From Deuterostichococcus epilithicus (lineage: Eukaryota > Chlorophyta > Trebouxiophyceae > Prasiolales > Stichococcaceae): a stretch of DNA of 64,000 bases. The position numbers and the translations under genes were made by a program. Location of the stretch: positions 3,880,530-3,944,529 of the forward strand of contig JAVTLE010000023.1 of assembly GCA_033439295.1 (NCBI GenBank), given 5' to 3'. The notes under the pieces are model-generated. The model had not been told where the DNA came from, did not search any database, and saw only the letters and a program-made list of their open reading frames with translations. Position 1 is the first letter of the stretch. Each line of letters opens with the position of its first letter. Positions 47,819 through 59,425 of this stretch are shown piece after piece.

Positions 47819-50800
47819 ATGCTGCGTCGACAGCATGCAGACGCGCTGGCGTCGGCATCACAGCAAACGGCAAACTTGCCGCAGTGCAGGCAGCGGCAGC
47901 CGTGCTGCTGCTCCCAGCCAGCGCTGCAGCCGCCCCGACGGCCGCTGCTCAGATGCGGCCAGACCGGCCGGCAGAAGCTGCAGCGGTGGCAAGGGCTTTG
48001 GCCAAGGCACGCGGCGCGGCAGCTGACCTGCAACGCAACCGCTGTGCAGACGCCGCCAGAGGAGGTGGACACAGTGGAAGGCCCGCCGCTGGACCAGTCC
48101 CGTGCAAAGCGGGCGAATCGGCAGCCAGCCTTCCCATTCGTGCGGCTGGCAGGGCAGGAGGAGATGCGGCTGGCGCTGCTGCTGAACGTCATCGACCCGC
48201 GCATCGGAGGCGTGCTCATCATGGGCGACCGCGGCACCGGCAAGTCCGTCGCGGTGAGGCGGATTCACACCGTGCATCCATGCCGTTGCCCTCGCACAGA
48301 TGCCGATAAGATCACTGCATATTGACGCTCTGCACATGGCATCAGCAGCAGCCCCTTTAAGTAATCAACAGCAGCAGCAGGCGCGCGCATCGCAGATGCG
48401 CCCAGGGTTGCCAATCAGCCGGAGCTGCCACCGCGGCAGCAAAGGCACCCCACACCTGAGCATTCACACGTGCTTGCGACCTCACCAAGCACCAGCATAT
48501 GTATCCTTGACTAGCAGCACGTGCGCCGCCGCTGCAGGCGCGAGCGACGGGGCAGACGAAAATCTGCACCTCATTCTCCCATTCATAGGATACTCACCAG
48601 TGCCGCAGGTGCGGGCGATGGTGGAAATGCTGCCAGAGATCGAGGTGGTGGAGGACGACGCATTCAATTCAGACCCTAAAGACCCCAAAAACATGGGGCC
48701 GGACGCGCTGCAGCGGCTAAAGGCGGGCGAGGCGCTGCCCGTTGCGCACGTGCCGACGCCGCTGGTGCGCTCGCCTTCCGCCGCGCTGCCATGCCTTGGG
48801 GTGCCGTCGCGCGCCCCTTGTTGCGCTTGGGCGCCACGCATTGGGGCGTCGCGCACCGGGCTGGAGCGTCTGTTGTCTGCTGCCTGCCATCGGCTGCCTG
48901 CCCAAGCGGCCGTCGCTAGACGCGGCCACAACGTTCGAATCTGACCCTCGTGCGCAGACCCGCTGCCGGCACGCAAGCGGCGCTGCGCTGCAGTCTCGTG
49001 TGTCGTGCTCGCAATTCGTACTCTGCATGCTTTTGTCAAAGTTAAAATTGGTGTGACGGCGCCGCAGGTGGAGCTGCCGCTGGGCGCGACGGAGGACCGC
49101 ATCTGCGGCACCATCGACATCGAGAAGGCACTGGCAGAGGGCATCAAGGCCTACGAGCCCGGGCTCCTGGTGCGCGCCTGTCGAGCCTTTCCCTTGGTTT
49201 GTTTGTGGCGAGTTCCGGGAGAAGCAAGCCGTTGCGCTCAGTGCGCGCCAGTAGGCTTGCCCGCACCGCTGCCTGACCGTGTGTGGGGCCGGTGGTCGGC
49301 GACATCCCCCGGCAGAAAGGTGCCCTGCTGCATGCCGCTCCCGACACCCATGGGCACAGGACGCTGCTGCCGCTTTGCTGCCTGCAAGCCTTCCCAGAGC
49401 CCGTGCGCTGGGACGAGCTGCAGCGCCTGTGGCCCGCGCCCCGGCAACACATGCAGCCCAAGGGTATCCCAGGAACATCGCTGTTTCTGACGCCCTCTGC
49501 GCAGGCCAAGGCCAACCGTGGCATCCTGTACGTCGACGAGGTCAACCTGCTGGACGATGGCCTGGTGGATGTGGTGCTGGACTCGGCGGCGTCGGGCCTC
49601 AACACCGTGGAGCGCGAGGGCATCTCCATCGTGCACCCCGCCAAGGTGGATTGAAACAATATGAAAACAAGTTAAGATGTCTTTTGAAAAGTTCGTACAA
49701 TAAACAAGGTGATGGACTGTTCATGTGGATTGCGGAATTGTGGGGCTGAAAACGCTTCGAAGCGTCGCGGGGCTGAAGTGTCTGTGCAAGTCGACGATCA
49801 TGGTAGCAGAGGGCATGGGTACAACGACATGACGAGGGGGAATCGTCCCATACGAGGGAGGTGCAGCGGCGACGACGGCGAGGGCCAGACCTGCTGCGGT
49901 ATCAAGGCCGCCATTGGTGTCTCCGCCCTGGTGGTTGGGGCCTGGTGATGGGCTTATGGTGCCGATTGCTGCGATGGCCACAGGCAGGACGCCATGGGCA
50001 GGGCGTGCGGGTTGGTCTTTGGCTCTGTTTTGATTCCGCGCAGCGGGAAGGGAGACGAGCTGTGCAATGGCAGCAAAACCTACAGCTTGATTTCAATCAG
50101 ATCATCAAGGGACGTCGCTTAGTGTTGTCTTGCATGTGCTCCTCATGCGCAGTTCATCATGATCGGGTCGGGCAACCCGACAGAGGGCGAGTTGCGGCCG
50201 CAGCTGCTGGACCGCTTCGGGCTGTCCGTCAACGTGGCCACCATCCAGGACACCGACACGCGGGTGGCGCTGGTGCTGGACCGCATGAACTACGAGCAGG
50301 TGGGTCCTACAGTGTGCTGTCAGGATGTGTTCATCATTGGGGGCCTGTGGCATGCCAGCCCACCGACCCATGCGCAGTGCTGGTGCTGGACCGCGTGAAC
50401 TATGAGCAGGCGGGTCGAAGTTCTGCTGCTGTTCAAGGGTTGTGAGGCTCAAGCCGGTCCAGGGCACCAGACCGCGCGCGGCGCTGATGCTGGACCGCAT
50501 GGACACGAGCTGGTGGTTCGGCAGTGTGCGCTGTCAGGGTTCAGGGCTTGCAGGGCAGAGCAGCAAACTGCCGCAGGCGGCTTGAACATGCTGGCTGCAT
50601 GCGAGGGCCGGCACAAGTCGACTGCCGCCATGAGCCGGGATCGCTGGGCACAGCCGCGGCGTCGTGCAGATCGCATCTCTATGTCCCCCGGCGCCAGGCC
50701 TTGTGCTACGGCCAGCGTCTGCGCCAATGGCCACTGCTTTCACAAAGCAGCAGTGCCTTGTGTTCGCCGACCATCTCGCTGTCTGCCGCAGGACCCAGAC

Positions 50801-51908
50801 AAGTTTTGCGCGGGCGTGGAGGGGGAACAGCAGGAGCTGCGCGACAAACTGGTGGCGGCCACCAGGCGCCTGCCAGAGGTCGTCGTCAGCGCCGACACCA
50901 AGCTCAAAATCAGCGAGGTGCGAGGCTGAGCCCCGGTTGGAACGACGCGGCGATATGCGTGCACATACTGCGCCCATCGGTCTTCAACGCTCTGCTGAGA
51001 CTCTTTGTGGACAGAGGATCATGGGCGCGGAAAGCTTATCGCGGACCTGAATGAAAAACTGAATGGCGTCACAGCAACAGGCACCAGTCTGTCGCAAATT
51101 TGCTCGACCCCTGTCAGCCGGGCCACACCCGACATGCCTCCCCACCGCAGATCTGCTTGCTGCTGCCCCGCAACGAACGAGGCTCGGCCGCGACGTGACA
51201 TACATGCTGTTGCTCCCCCCGTCGCAGATCTGCTCGCTGCTGGACGTTGACGGCATCCGCGGTGACATGGTGGTAAACCGCGCGGCACGGGCGCTGGTCG
51301 CCTTGGAGGGTCGCACTGAGGTTACGCTCGATGATGTCGCCAAGGTCATCGCCTTGTGCCTCAACCACAGGTGAGCGACATTGCTGTCGTGACACTGCCG
51401 CTGTGCTGCTAGCCCACATGGCCACAAAGCTGCAGCCACCGGGCCGCCTGGAAGGACGCCATGTAGCTGTCCTGCCCCAAGGCCGGAGTCTGGGGCCTCT
51501 AGGCGTGATACCAGACCACGTGCCTGCCATACCAACACGTGCTGCAGTGTGCACAAACCCTTTCGATTCGAAAGTTGGCAAGTGTGCAATCGATAAATGA
51601 ACCGCAGGATGCCCGAGGACTGCTGGGGCCCCATCGACGATGACCCTGGTGCTGCAGGGTGTCGCCTGTTTGATGAGGTCCAGAATTGCAACAGGCAGCT
51701 TCTTCTGAACCGCTACAGGATGCGCAAGGACCCGCTGGACCCCATCGACAATGGCACCAAGGTGGCGCTCGCCTTCCGGCGCGTGACCAATCCCAAGGTC
51801 GCCAAGGCGGAGGAGGAGGCCAAGAAGGCCGCAGAGAAGGAGGCCGCCGCCAAGGCCAAGGCGGGAGCAAAGAAGGCCGGCGCCTGGGGCGGCCTGCCGG
51901 GGCGATGA
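47819..51908 (+). CDS. CHLI: Magnesium chelatase ATPase subunit I
   Basis: AAA+ motor that drives Mg insertion into protoporphyrin IX in the plastid, with ChlD and ChlH. Eight exons, 47819-48253, 48609-48764, 49068-49169, 49505-49645, 50153-50299, 50792-50917, 51228-51370 and 51719-51908, join in phase and give 479 residues. Residues 1-90 are a Gln/Arg-rich transit peptide. Walker A is GDRGTGKS at the end of exon 1; Walker B is [13 protein letters not shown]; sensor 1 is [20 protein letters not shown]; the C-terminal domain has [21 protein letters not shown] Lys/Ala/Glu-rich tail ([20 protein letters not shown]) follows the core, which fits a CHLI2-like isoform better than CHLI1, though I am unsure. 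Introns 5, 6 and 7 hold five copies of exon edges. Confidence 0.96.
50251..50545 (+). repeat. Triple tandem duplication across the CHLI exon 5 donor
   Basis: Three units at 50251-50333 (functional), 50361-50415 and about 50469-50545, offsets 110 and about 108 bp. Unit 1 encodes [16 protein letters not shown] before gtgggt. Unit 2 encodes [16 protein letters not shown] before gcgggt and aligns without gaps. Unit 3 has gcgctgatgctggaccgcat and continues into intron-like sequence shared with unit 1 (cagtgtg.gctgtcagg). Confidence 0.92.
51088..51245 (+). repeat. Triple copy of the CHLI exon 7 acceptor edge
   Basis: True acceptor: gtcgcag then atctgctcgctgctgg at 51228. Copies: ccgcag then atctgcttgctgctgc at 51145-51166, and gtcgcaa then atttgctcgacc at 51091-51109. 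Offsets 77 and 54 bp. The nearer copy keeps its acceptor AG. Confidence 0.88.
51598..51650 (+). repeat. Copy of the CHLI exon 8 5' edge in intron 7
   Basis: tgaaccgcag then gatgcccgaggactgctggg, against tgaaccgctacag then gatgcgcaaggacccgctgg at the true exon start (51719). The copy would read [15 protein letters not shown], the true exon [15 protein letters not shown]. The acceptor AG is intact in both. Confidence 0.88.
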
Positions 51909-52524
51909 GCTGCCACGGAGGCTCTGACCCATGTGGGGCGGCGTCAAGCGGAGACGCAACGGGGCTATGTTCAGCCCGTAAGTTGGACAAGTGACCTGGT
52001 GAACTGCGGCACAGCTGAGGTTTTTTGCGAGCTGGTTTCAGCTGCGGAGTTTCTGTCAGGTACTTGTACTTTCCTCAGCAAGGACCCATGCACGCCGTCA
52101 GAAAACAGTTCTGACGCACTTGATTCATGCCACGCCTTACGAGAGCGAGCTGCGATCACATATAGAATCTCGAATTGCCTGTCAACCTGCCTCGGCTTTG
52201 CAAGGCGTTTGCGAGCACTGCTGCAGAGTGCACGCCGACCATCGGCAGATTGAGACGGGTGCCGGCGGCACTGCAAGAGAACCTGGCCCCAAAGCAGCAT
52301 CTGGATCCGCCAGTGCCGTGTGGCTTAAGCTACAGCCTCCACTGCCTGTGCACTCTGCTTCCGCCACTCGGTTCCCCACCCACGGCGAGGGAGCGATGAG
52401 GCATGGTGCTGCTGCGCCGGCCGCCAATGAGCCATCCTTCCCGGCAGCTTTTACCCCGACAGCTCGTGGCAGCTGCGACTCGGCGGCTGCGGCAGGGCAC
52501 AGGCCGTCTTGCTGGCTGCTCCCC
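51909..52524. other. Intergenic between convergent CHLI and TIM9
   Basis: 616 bp with no gene recognised. Two 3' UTRs expected. Confidence 0.35.
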
Positions 52525-53135
52525 TCATTGGCCGCTGCCGCCGATCATGGACTGAACCTGTTGCTCCGCCTGGGCCGACAGCTCCGCAAAGCGCACGCCG
52601 ACCCGCGAGGAGTGCTTCATAAACTTCTCGCAGCACCGCTGCACGCACTGCATTGGCACAGCAGGGAGCAGCATCGTCACGGCGGCGCCAGGGCAGGATG
52701 GCTGGATTCTGGCAGGGCGTCACAGCGCGCATAGTAGAGCACTTGGTCGTCTCTGTCTGCAGGCTTGCAGTGTGTACATGCAAAAATGCAGACTGTGTCG
52801 CTGCCTGGCACACCCACCTTCTCCTCTGAGCTCTCCAGGTCTTTCCTCCGGAAGGACTCGACGCAGTCCTTGAAACACTTTTCCACCAGCGAGTTGTACA
52901 TCCGCAGGCTGCACAGCATGTGTAAAGATACCTTTTCATACTGTTGACATCCTGTGCCCGTTCGGGCGTCCTCGGAATGTAGGAGCAAGGGATCCATGCT
53001 TGCAGCATCATCTGCACGACCGCCGTGTGCGGCGGCGGCTCACCTGTCGCGCACTTGCATCTGCTCGATGGCATCCTCCAGCCTCCGCTTCTGATCCTCC
53101 GGCAGGCCCGTGACTCCCTCAAGTGGGTTGTTCAT
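52525..53135 (-). CDS. TIM9: Mitochondrial import chaperone Tim9
   Basis: Small Tim chaperone of the intermembrane space that escorts carrier proteins to the inner membrane. Three exons, 53135-53044, 52908-52818 and 52647-52525, join in phase and give 101 residues. The twin CX3C motifs are CFKDC (exon 2) and CVQRC (exon 3; the usual spacing of about 16 residues fits). The order is MNNPLEGVTGLPEDQKRRLE, MQVRDSLRMYNSLVEKCFKD, FRRKDLESSEEKCVQRCCEK, FMKHSSRVGVRFAEL. The RMYN..E.CF and HS.RVG.RF elements identify Tim9 rather than Tim10, Tim8 or Tim13. Confidence 0.95.
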
Positions 53136-53894
53136 GGCTAGAGCTGCAGATGGAGCAGGCTGCGGTTCAGCCATATGTGCGCGCACACACATGACTTGCT
53201 GCAAATGTCGCAAACCTTTTCCATTCGTACCTGCTCCCGTCTGTTGTGTGTATTGATCTCAGGAAAATCTCGCAGTTGGAATTGCACTGCGTGCGATAGG
53301 CAGCTCCTGTAGAATCAGTTCGATATGCAGCTCCCAGTCGGTGATGGGTGAACTGACTTCAGCCAGCGGTGACGCCGGGCCTGGGTGGATCAATGTAAGT
53401 GTGTGGTACCGACAAATGCGCAACACAGAGAATGCAAGCCTGCTGTCTGTGCATCAGCTGTTGGCTGCGAGGCCGAGGCAGCTCCGCCTCAGGGTTTTGC
53501 ACTTGGCCGTCAGGGCGAATGTTCAGGCAAAAGATGGGTGTGCGAGAACTCGCGTGAGCCAGCGAGGGGAAGACAGCCGCCTGCTTCGTTTCTGCTCCAG
53601 TCCGGTCGTGTGGCAGCAGCTGCATGGAACTTCGTGCTGCTGGCGCTGCAACCTCTGTGCACACAGCCTCTGTACGCACGGCTTCAGGCTTCTGAGAGCG
53701 GCGTGAACAAAATTGAAACCACAAAGCTCATTCCTGGCTGCAGCATCCACTTCGGTAGGCAGGGAAGTGCTCGCTGGATCCTTCAGCTTCATGACCCGTC
53801 GGCTTGTCAGTATCAGTAACCATTGGCCGTTATCATCAGGCAGCTACGGCAGCAGCTGAGGATCCCGGTTGCCTGGCGCCGCTGTGTCCCAGGC
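53136..53894. other. Intergenic between TIM9 and the sugar-nucleotide transporter
   Basis: 759 bp; both flanking genes are on the minus strand. Should hold the TIM9 promoter (left) and the transporter 3' UTR (right). No gene recognised. Confidence 0.35.
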
Positions 53895-56803
53895 TCAGGG
53901 TTCGCCGGTCTCTGCGCCGGCGCCATTCCCGCCAGCGGGCAATGTGGCCGCCGGCGCGAGCACGTCAACACTGGGCACGCGCTTGTAGCCCACCGAGGAG
54001 GCGTCCCCCACCGATGGCACTCGCGAGAGCGCCGGCCGCTCCTTGCCGATGAGCGGCTGCTTCTGCGGCAGTAGCGACGGCGGCCGCCGGCTGGCCTGCG
54101 TGTATGACTGAGGTGACTGCTCAGCGGGGCGCTGGGACTACCGGAATGGATCTGAACTATGTATGCTGTGCAGAATGGAACTCTTTTGTCACTCAATGGG
54201 CTGAAGGACACAGTGTTGTGGTGCGCGCCTGGTGCCATGCAGGGTAAGGCGCAACGATGCAGGTAACGTGCAGAGCAAGATATTGGCACACCACCAATAG
54301 GAGGGGTGCAACTGAAAGAAGTCATTGCGGCGGGTTTGACGATTGCAGGCGGCAGGTGGGGGTCTCACCCGCAGCGCGGACTGCATGGCATACCACACGG
54401 CGCCAACCATGCTGAGCACCAGGCCCAGCACATTGGGCGCGCTGTACAGAAAGTCCGGAAATGCGATCGCCCCCACCACTGTCTGCGCATGCACACGAGT
54501 ACGGAGGGTTTCGAACTAGTGAAGACCAGTTGCTGAGAGCTTGGAAATCCCTTGAAAGTCTCCGCACGGCGGTTGGCAAGGATGAGCAATGCAGGGGCGT
54601 TTGTAGGCCCAACCCATGATGTTGGCTGGGAGTGCTGCAGTGGCTGCCACAGGTCGGTAGTTCTCGGCCGATGCAGAGGCAATCTGGGAGGTTGGGTGAG
54701 CAGAGTTGGAAAATGGGGGCGTCAACGTCAGGCGGGGTCGAGGGAGTGCGCACCATGAGCACGTTTTTGAGGTTGCCGGCGACGCTGGTCATCAGCGGCT
54801 CATTCACTCGGGTGCACAGGAAGGTGGAGTGGTTGATCGTCAGCCCCAGCGCCGCGCTCGCCGCCAGCACCATCTGCACGCCCGCCCATGGCAAAGGTCT
54901 CGCAGTGGCTCGCTTCACAACAGGGACTGGCCCTTCGCAACTTCCGTGCCCAGTGCGTCCTTGCACATGGGATGCAAGGTTTGCAGGGCAGCGCAGAGGA
55001 GGAACGAGACCAGTCTACGAGACGTGATGCTGTAGCTCATTTACTGTTGCAGTGCAAAATCGCTCTTGAGAAGCTGCACCTGGAATCCCCGGTCCTGTAG
55101 AAGCGGGTATGCGCGGATGGTGGCGGGCTCTGATGACGTTGCGACCGCCACCGCCAACATCGGCACGCTGAGCGCCGCGTTGTAGAACAGCAGCCCCTGG
55201 GCACGACCACCGAATGTGGGTTTAACGCTTCGCGTCGAGAATGCGGGGCAAATGATGCGCGCTGACGCCAGCAGCCTATGATTCGAGATGACCCTTGCAA
55301 GGGTTTCCTTCATCGCCCTGTCAACCCCTGCCTTCAGACGATCCGACCAAGTGTGCGCACCCTGTGCTCCTCCCGTACAAGCGCAAGCCTGGTTGGTCGA
55401 TTGGAAACAACGGAGAATTTTCTCTTTCCACACCTCGCATGGTATGTTCAATGCTTGAAGCTCTGGCCGCGCACCGTTGTGGTGAGCGTGCTGGCGGTGG
55501 GCGTGTTTTTCACCATGATTAGGTACAGCGCTGTCATGAAGTCGTTACCGATGACCGCGGTGTAGCCCCACAGGTTGAACGACAGGTCCGTCACCGCCGC
55601 CAGCAGCGCGCCTGCCATTCGCAGGACACCAGCTTGAGACCTGGCTCGTTCGTCGCTCGTTGCCAAGTGCACTGGAATGGAGCTGCATGCACATGCAATC
55701 CAAAAGCACATGTATGGATTGAATGCATGCCAGCTGGGAGCAGGCATGCGCAAGCTGAGTTCTGAGCTGAGCCAAGCACATTCCGCAGGCCTGCATTATG
55801 AGCATACCAGGTTGCCCCCCCTTGCAGCTTCATTCCACCAAGCGCATTGCTGGCTTCGGTCAACGTCCACAATATGCATGGCACTCACTACTCACCCATG
55901 ATCATGGTGCTGACGGCGCCGTAGGTGCTGCGATCATGCTTTCGCTTGTACAGAATACGCTCCAGTAGGATGGTCGTCAGCAGCGTGAAGCGGCGTAGCG
56001 CAATGAACATCGGCACATTCAGCCCGCCCGTGCCTGCAGGAATCACGGTTTCCAGTCAGCATCCAAGCATGGCTGCAGGGCCCTCGAATTGGCGCACTGC
56101 GGCCTGCACAGCAGCACATCCGCCTGCGCTTTGCATGTCCCGCCTGGGAACGTCAGCCAGGCGAGCGATGCTGCGGACGGTGACAGCGAGGATTGACAAT
56201 ACTGCATGACATCTCGGATGCAGTCAGAGGCGCGGTGCATACGGTGCCAACGCCTCTCAAGATGGAGGCCGCCGGGAGGCAGACCTACCTATAAGTCCAC
56301 AGACGAGGTTGGCCACGCTGACGACCGCGAGCGGCGCGACCGCCCGGAAGGTTTTGACCTGCAGTTTGGGTCGCGCGACGGCGTAGCACACCGGCACGAT
56401 TATGACCATCTGCAGCAGGCCCACCAGCAGCGGGCAGTTGAAGCCGTACGAGGTGAAGAGCGCCTGCGAGCAGGGCGCACACCACAGCTCGCGCATGCAT
56501 CCTTCCTTTGGGAGCCCGCACGCAGCCGCCGCCGCATGCTCTGTTCCGCTGCTGCTGCAGCTCAGGCGACATCTTGGCCGATATGCTCTTGCACGGCGGC
56601 CTGCTCGCAGCTTGCTTCACCTGAATTCGCTCATGACGATGCTGGACGCTGCATGCATGCGGGTGCTTTACATATTCGCGATTGATCAGTTTTCCTGGTT
56701 TGCAGAAGGAAAGGGGCACCTTGTTCATGAGCTGCACCACCATGGAGGCCGTCATGTAGTAGGTGGCGCCCCACAGCTTCATGGCAAAGCTGGCCTCTGG
56801 CAT
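53895..56803 (-). CDS. Nucleotide-sugar transporter, SLC35D/UTR7-like
   Basis: Golgi or ER membrane antiporter of the drug/metabolite transporter superfamily, probably moving a UDP-sugar. Eight exons in coding order: 56803-56720, 56463-56289, 56033-55896, 55611-55475, 55196-55080, 54873-54754, 54482-54369, 54095-53895. All phases agree and give 361 residues. An in-frame stop lies just upstream of the start. Family landmarks: ALFTSYGFNCPLLVGLLQMV, GLNVPMFIALRRFTLLTTIL, AVTDLSFNLWGYTAVIGNDF, YNAALSVPMLAVAVATSSEP, NHSTFLCTRVNEPLMTSVAG and NLKNVLMTVVGAIAFPDFLY. NxPMF.xLRRF is typical of SLC35D-like proteins. The C-terminal tail (about 66 residues, RVPSVGDASS and RVPSVD repeats) is hydrophilic and probably cytosolic. 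Confidence 0.92.
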
Positions 56804-57620
56804 GATGGCGGGCTGCGGCGCACGAGTAGGGGCCGCTAGTGCTGACCAGGTGCTGCTGCTCGGCTGCAGCCGTCACTGTGGGCAGCCCCTAAGCAGCACC
56901 CTGTCTCATTGTCTCATTGTCTCAACATGCTGGTGGCATCATGACTGGATCCACACGAGCTCAAGCCGGCTGGTGCTGCTGCTGATCGGTGCAGCGGTTG
57001 TCAAACGCCGCGGCCTGATTTGCCTGGCGGCACCTGCTGACACAAGGTTGTGCGCATGGGCGTTCAAGCCGTTGTATAGATTGCTGCAGCACTTGTTAAG
57101 CCCATGTTGCACCTCACACAACACCCAAGTGGCCGTGCACCGTCTGTGCAAGCCGGTCAGTCTCGAGCAGCGAGGAGCGTAACGGCCGAAAAGGCAATAC
57201 GGCCTTGTATTCTCATGCGCGTATAAGCTATAAGGGTATGGATCCTGTCGTGCTGCCGAACGATGATTTCCGCGTGCCATGGCTCCAAACGGCTAAGTGC
57301 TAAACCCTGGATTGTTTCGGAGGCATCAACGACGGGGGAAAAATTTGGACTATGGGATGGGGCAAACTCGCCTTCTGAAGGCCTTGCAGCACGCTTGAGC
57401 TTCTCTGCATATGAGAGTTTCTTGGGTGCGAAGCTGTTGAATGAAACTCAAGTTCAAGACCACATTTTCGCAGTCGTAGTGATCGTCTCAAAGGCTGTCA
57501 TCGGCTGTACTTGGAAACGAGGCTGATCCATTGACAGCGTCGAAGTACAGATATACACCCTCATTTCGGCATGTTCAGCACGTCAAGACCGTCATCTAGA
57601 CGGCCCAGCAGCGCCATAAT
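56804..57620. other. Intergenic, promoter side of the transporter
   Basis: No supported gene. Contains one of two copies of a short shared motif (57,316-57,345). Confidence 0.35.
57316..57345 (+). repeat. Short dispersed motif, copy 2 (copy 1 at 32,492-32,520)
   Basis: Both copies read gtttcggagg, one variable base, then atcaacgacggggg and an A-rich run. The two are 25 kb apart in non-coding DNA, on the same strand. It could be the remnant end of a dispersed element; two copies are too few to define it. Confidence 0.5.
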
Positions 57621-58206
57621 TTGGAAGTCCAGCTCATTGCTCAGCGCTCATTCGAGAACCCGCTCTTCGCGGCAGCGCAAGGCAACACGGCCACGTGCCG
57701 CGTAGCTGGAGCAGAGCCCCATGCGTACTCTGATCCGTCGCGAGGCGACGACCCATTGTTCGAGCAGCGTGCCGCCCCGCGCCCGCGCAGTAGCAACTCT
57801 GTGATCACGGTTGCCGCCGCCGGCGGCAGCAGCCTAGGAGGCGCATGGGTTGGCCCCGCGCAATCTCGCAGTTTTGTCGGCGAGCATTTAGGTATGAGCG
57901 TGGTGACCCCGATTGGTGTTGACCTTGCCAGCCCAGCAAGAGTCTCTGCATGGCGGGTCTGGCTGGAGTGTGATGTTATTGTAGTGCCTCGCCATCAGCT
58001 TGTTATTCGTCTGACTGCCGGCTGAGTTGTGCAGGTGCCCAGCAGTCAAGCAAGCACTCATGCGCAGGCCGGCTTCCTGAGGATGAGGGCTTTGCGGCTG
58101 CTGCACCGCATGAGATCCAGGTGCTGAACGTTGCATCTGGCCGTGTGCCCTCGTCAGATGGCGGCTGGCATCGAAAGCCGAGCCAGCAGCGCATCGAGCT
58201 GCCGTG
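57621..58206 (+). CDS. C-terminal part of an unrecognised protein
   Basis: Two coding-like exons. The first (about 57,621-57,891; start not determined) encodes SFENPLFAAAQGNTATC, RGDDPLFEQRAAPRPRSSNS and SLGGAWVGPAQSRSFVGEHL. It joins in phase, over an intron with gtatga donor and tgcag acceptor, to an exon from about 58,034 encoding GRLPEDEGFAAAAPHEIQVL and RKPSQQRIELP, stop near 58,206. The two PLF motifs (ENPLF, DDPLF) in a low-complexity polar context resemble adaptor-binding tails, but this is only a resemblance. Upstream exons, if any, were not found. No family recognised. Confidence 0.4.
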
Positions 58207-59425
58207 ACAGCAACTTCTGCGCATGAAGTCGACCAGCAAGCACAGCAGGCGCAGCAGCATCTGACACCCACTGGTGTCGGCATCCGCGGAGGCGATGCGA
58301 TGCGGATGTGGCATCACGGTGAGCCTTCATCGGGGCCGTGCACCTGAAAACTCGTTGCAATAGTCTGCGCACTACAATGTGGCACTCATAGCATTATGGC
58401 GCACTCAATGGAGTCGCTCCTCTGTTTTCCCTCAAGTCGATCCTGGCACGTCCAAAACCAAGCTTGCAACCCTGACGTGCAGGCCAAACGGCGAAGCAAA
58501 CTGCACCCCAAAAGGCCAGCTCAAGCAGCGCGAATTCAGCAGGACTGACATCTCCGCCAAGGAGCATTATGGAGGCTCAGGACACATTTACCAGAACACC
58601 CGCTAATGTGCTGCCATGTTTGGACGCCTGCAGAAGGCCGTAATGCTCTGATTCCAGAGCGGCTGCCATACATTCATTATGCAGGCGGCGCTGGCGCACT
58701 GGCGTATCCGCAGCAGGCAGGTGCTGCTGCGCTTCGAGACCGGCGCGCTGCGGCGGCGCCGACCGCCCACGCATGATCGCAGTCGGCGTGGACTTGACGC
58801 GCTGCGACTTAGGATGTTCTTCACTATCATAGCTTGCCAGCTTGCTAGGAATTGCTCAGATGTGACGTCAGCCGGTGCAGCAAGACGAAGTTCATTCACT
58901 CGCGGCGATCGGAAATTGTGAACAGTTGGCACGCCTCGGCATGCTGCATAACGGATTTGAATCCATGCATTGCATTCGTATATGCGGAGATGTACATAAT
59001 TTCTGCTTTGTGATGCGACGAACTCGAAGGACAATTGCGGAAGCCGCCGTGGCACCGAGCCGGCACAGTGTTACGGATCTGACAATAACAAATCAACATG
59101 TCGACATCACTACTTACATGAGCGCTTACAAAAGCCGTACGTTCACAGCTCAGCGATAAGCGTGCAGGTTCACAGAAGGGCAATATTGCGCCGCGAATCT
59201 TGAGCGTGTGACGCTCAAAGCGCTCACAAGTAACGATCGCGGGAGCACATCATCCACCTGCGACGGCGATATCCAAGAACATAGATAGCCATATTATAAA
59301 CTAGCTGCATTGAAATCCGCCGTGAGAACTGCTGCGCATTACGGTACGCAGCCGACGGCCGGTGTCGCCTGCAGTCCTGCAGACCATCAGACCCCTGCGC
59401 GGTCGAGTAACCGGAGCAGGACGCC
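58207..59425. other. 1.2-kb stretch without a recognised gene
   Basis: Becomes less GC-rich toward 58,950-59,330. Its right end must hold the protease promoter. Short open frames here have no splice logic. Confidence 0.35.
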
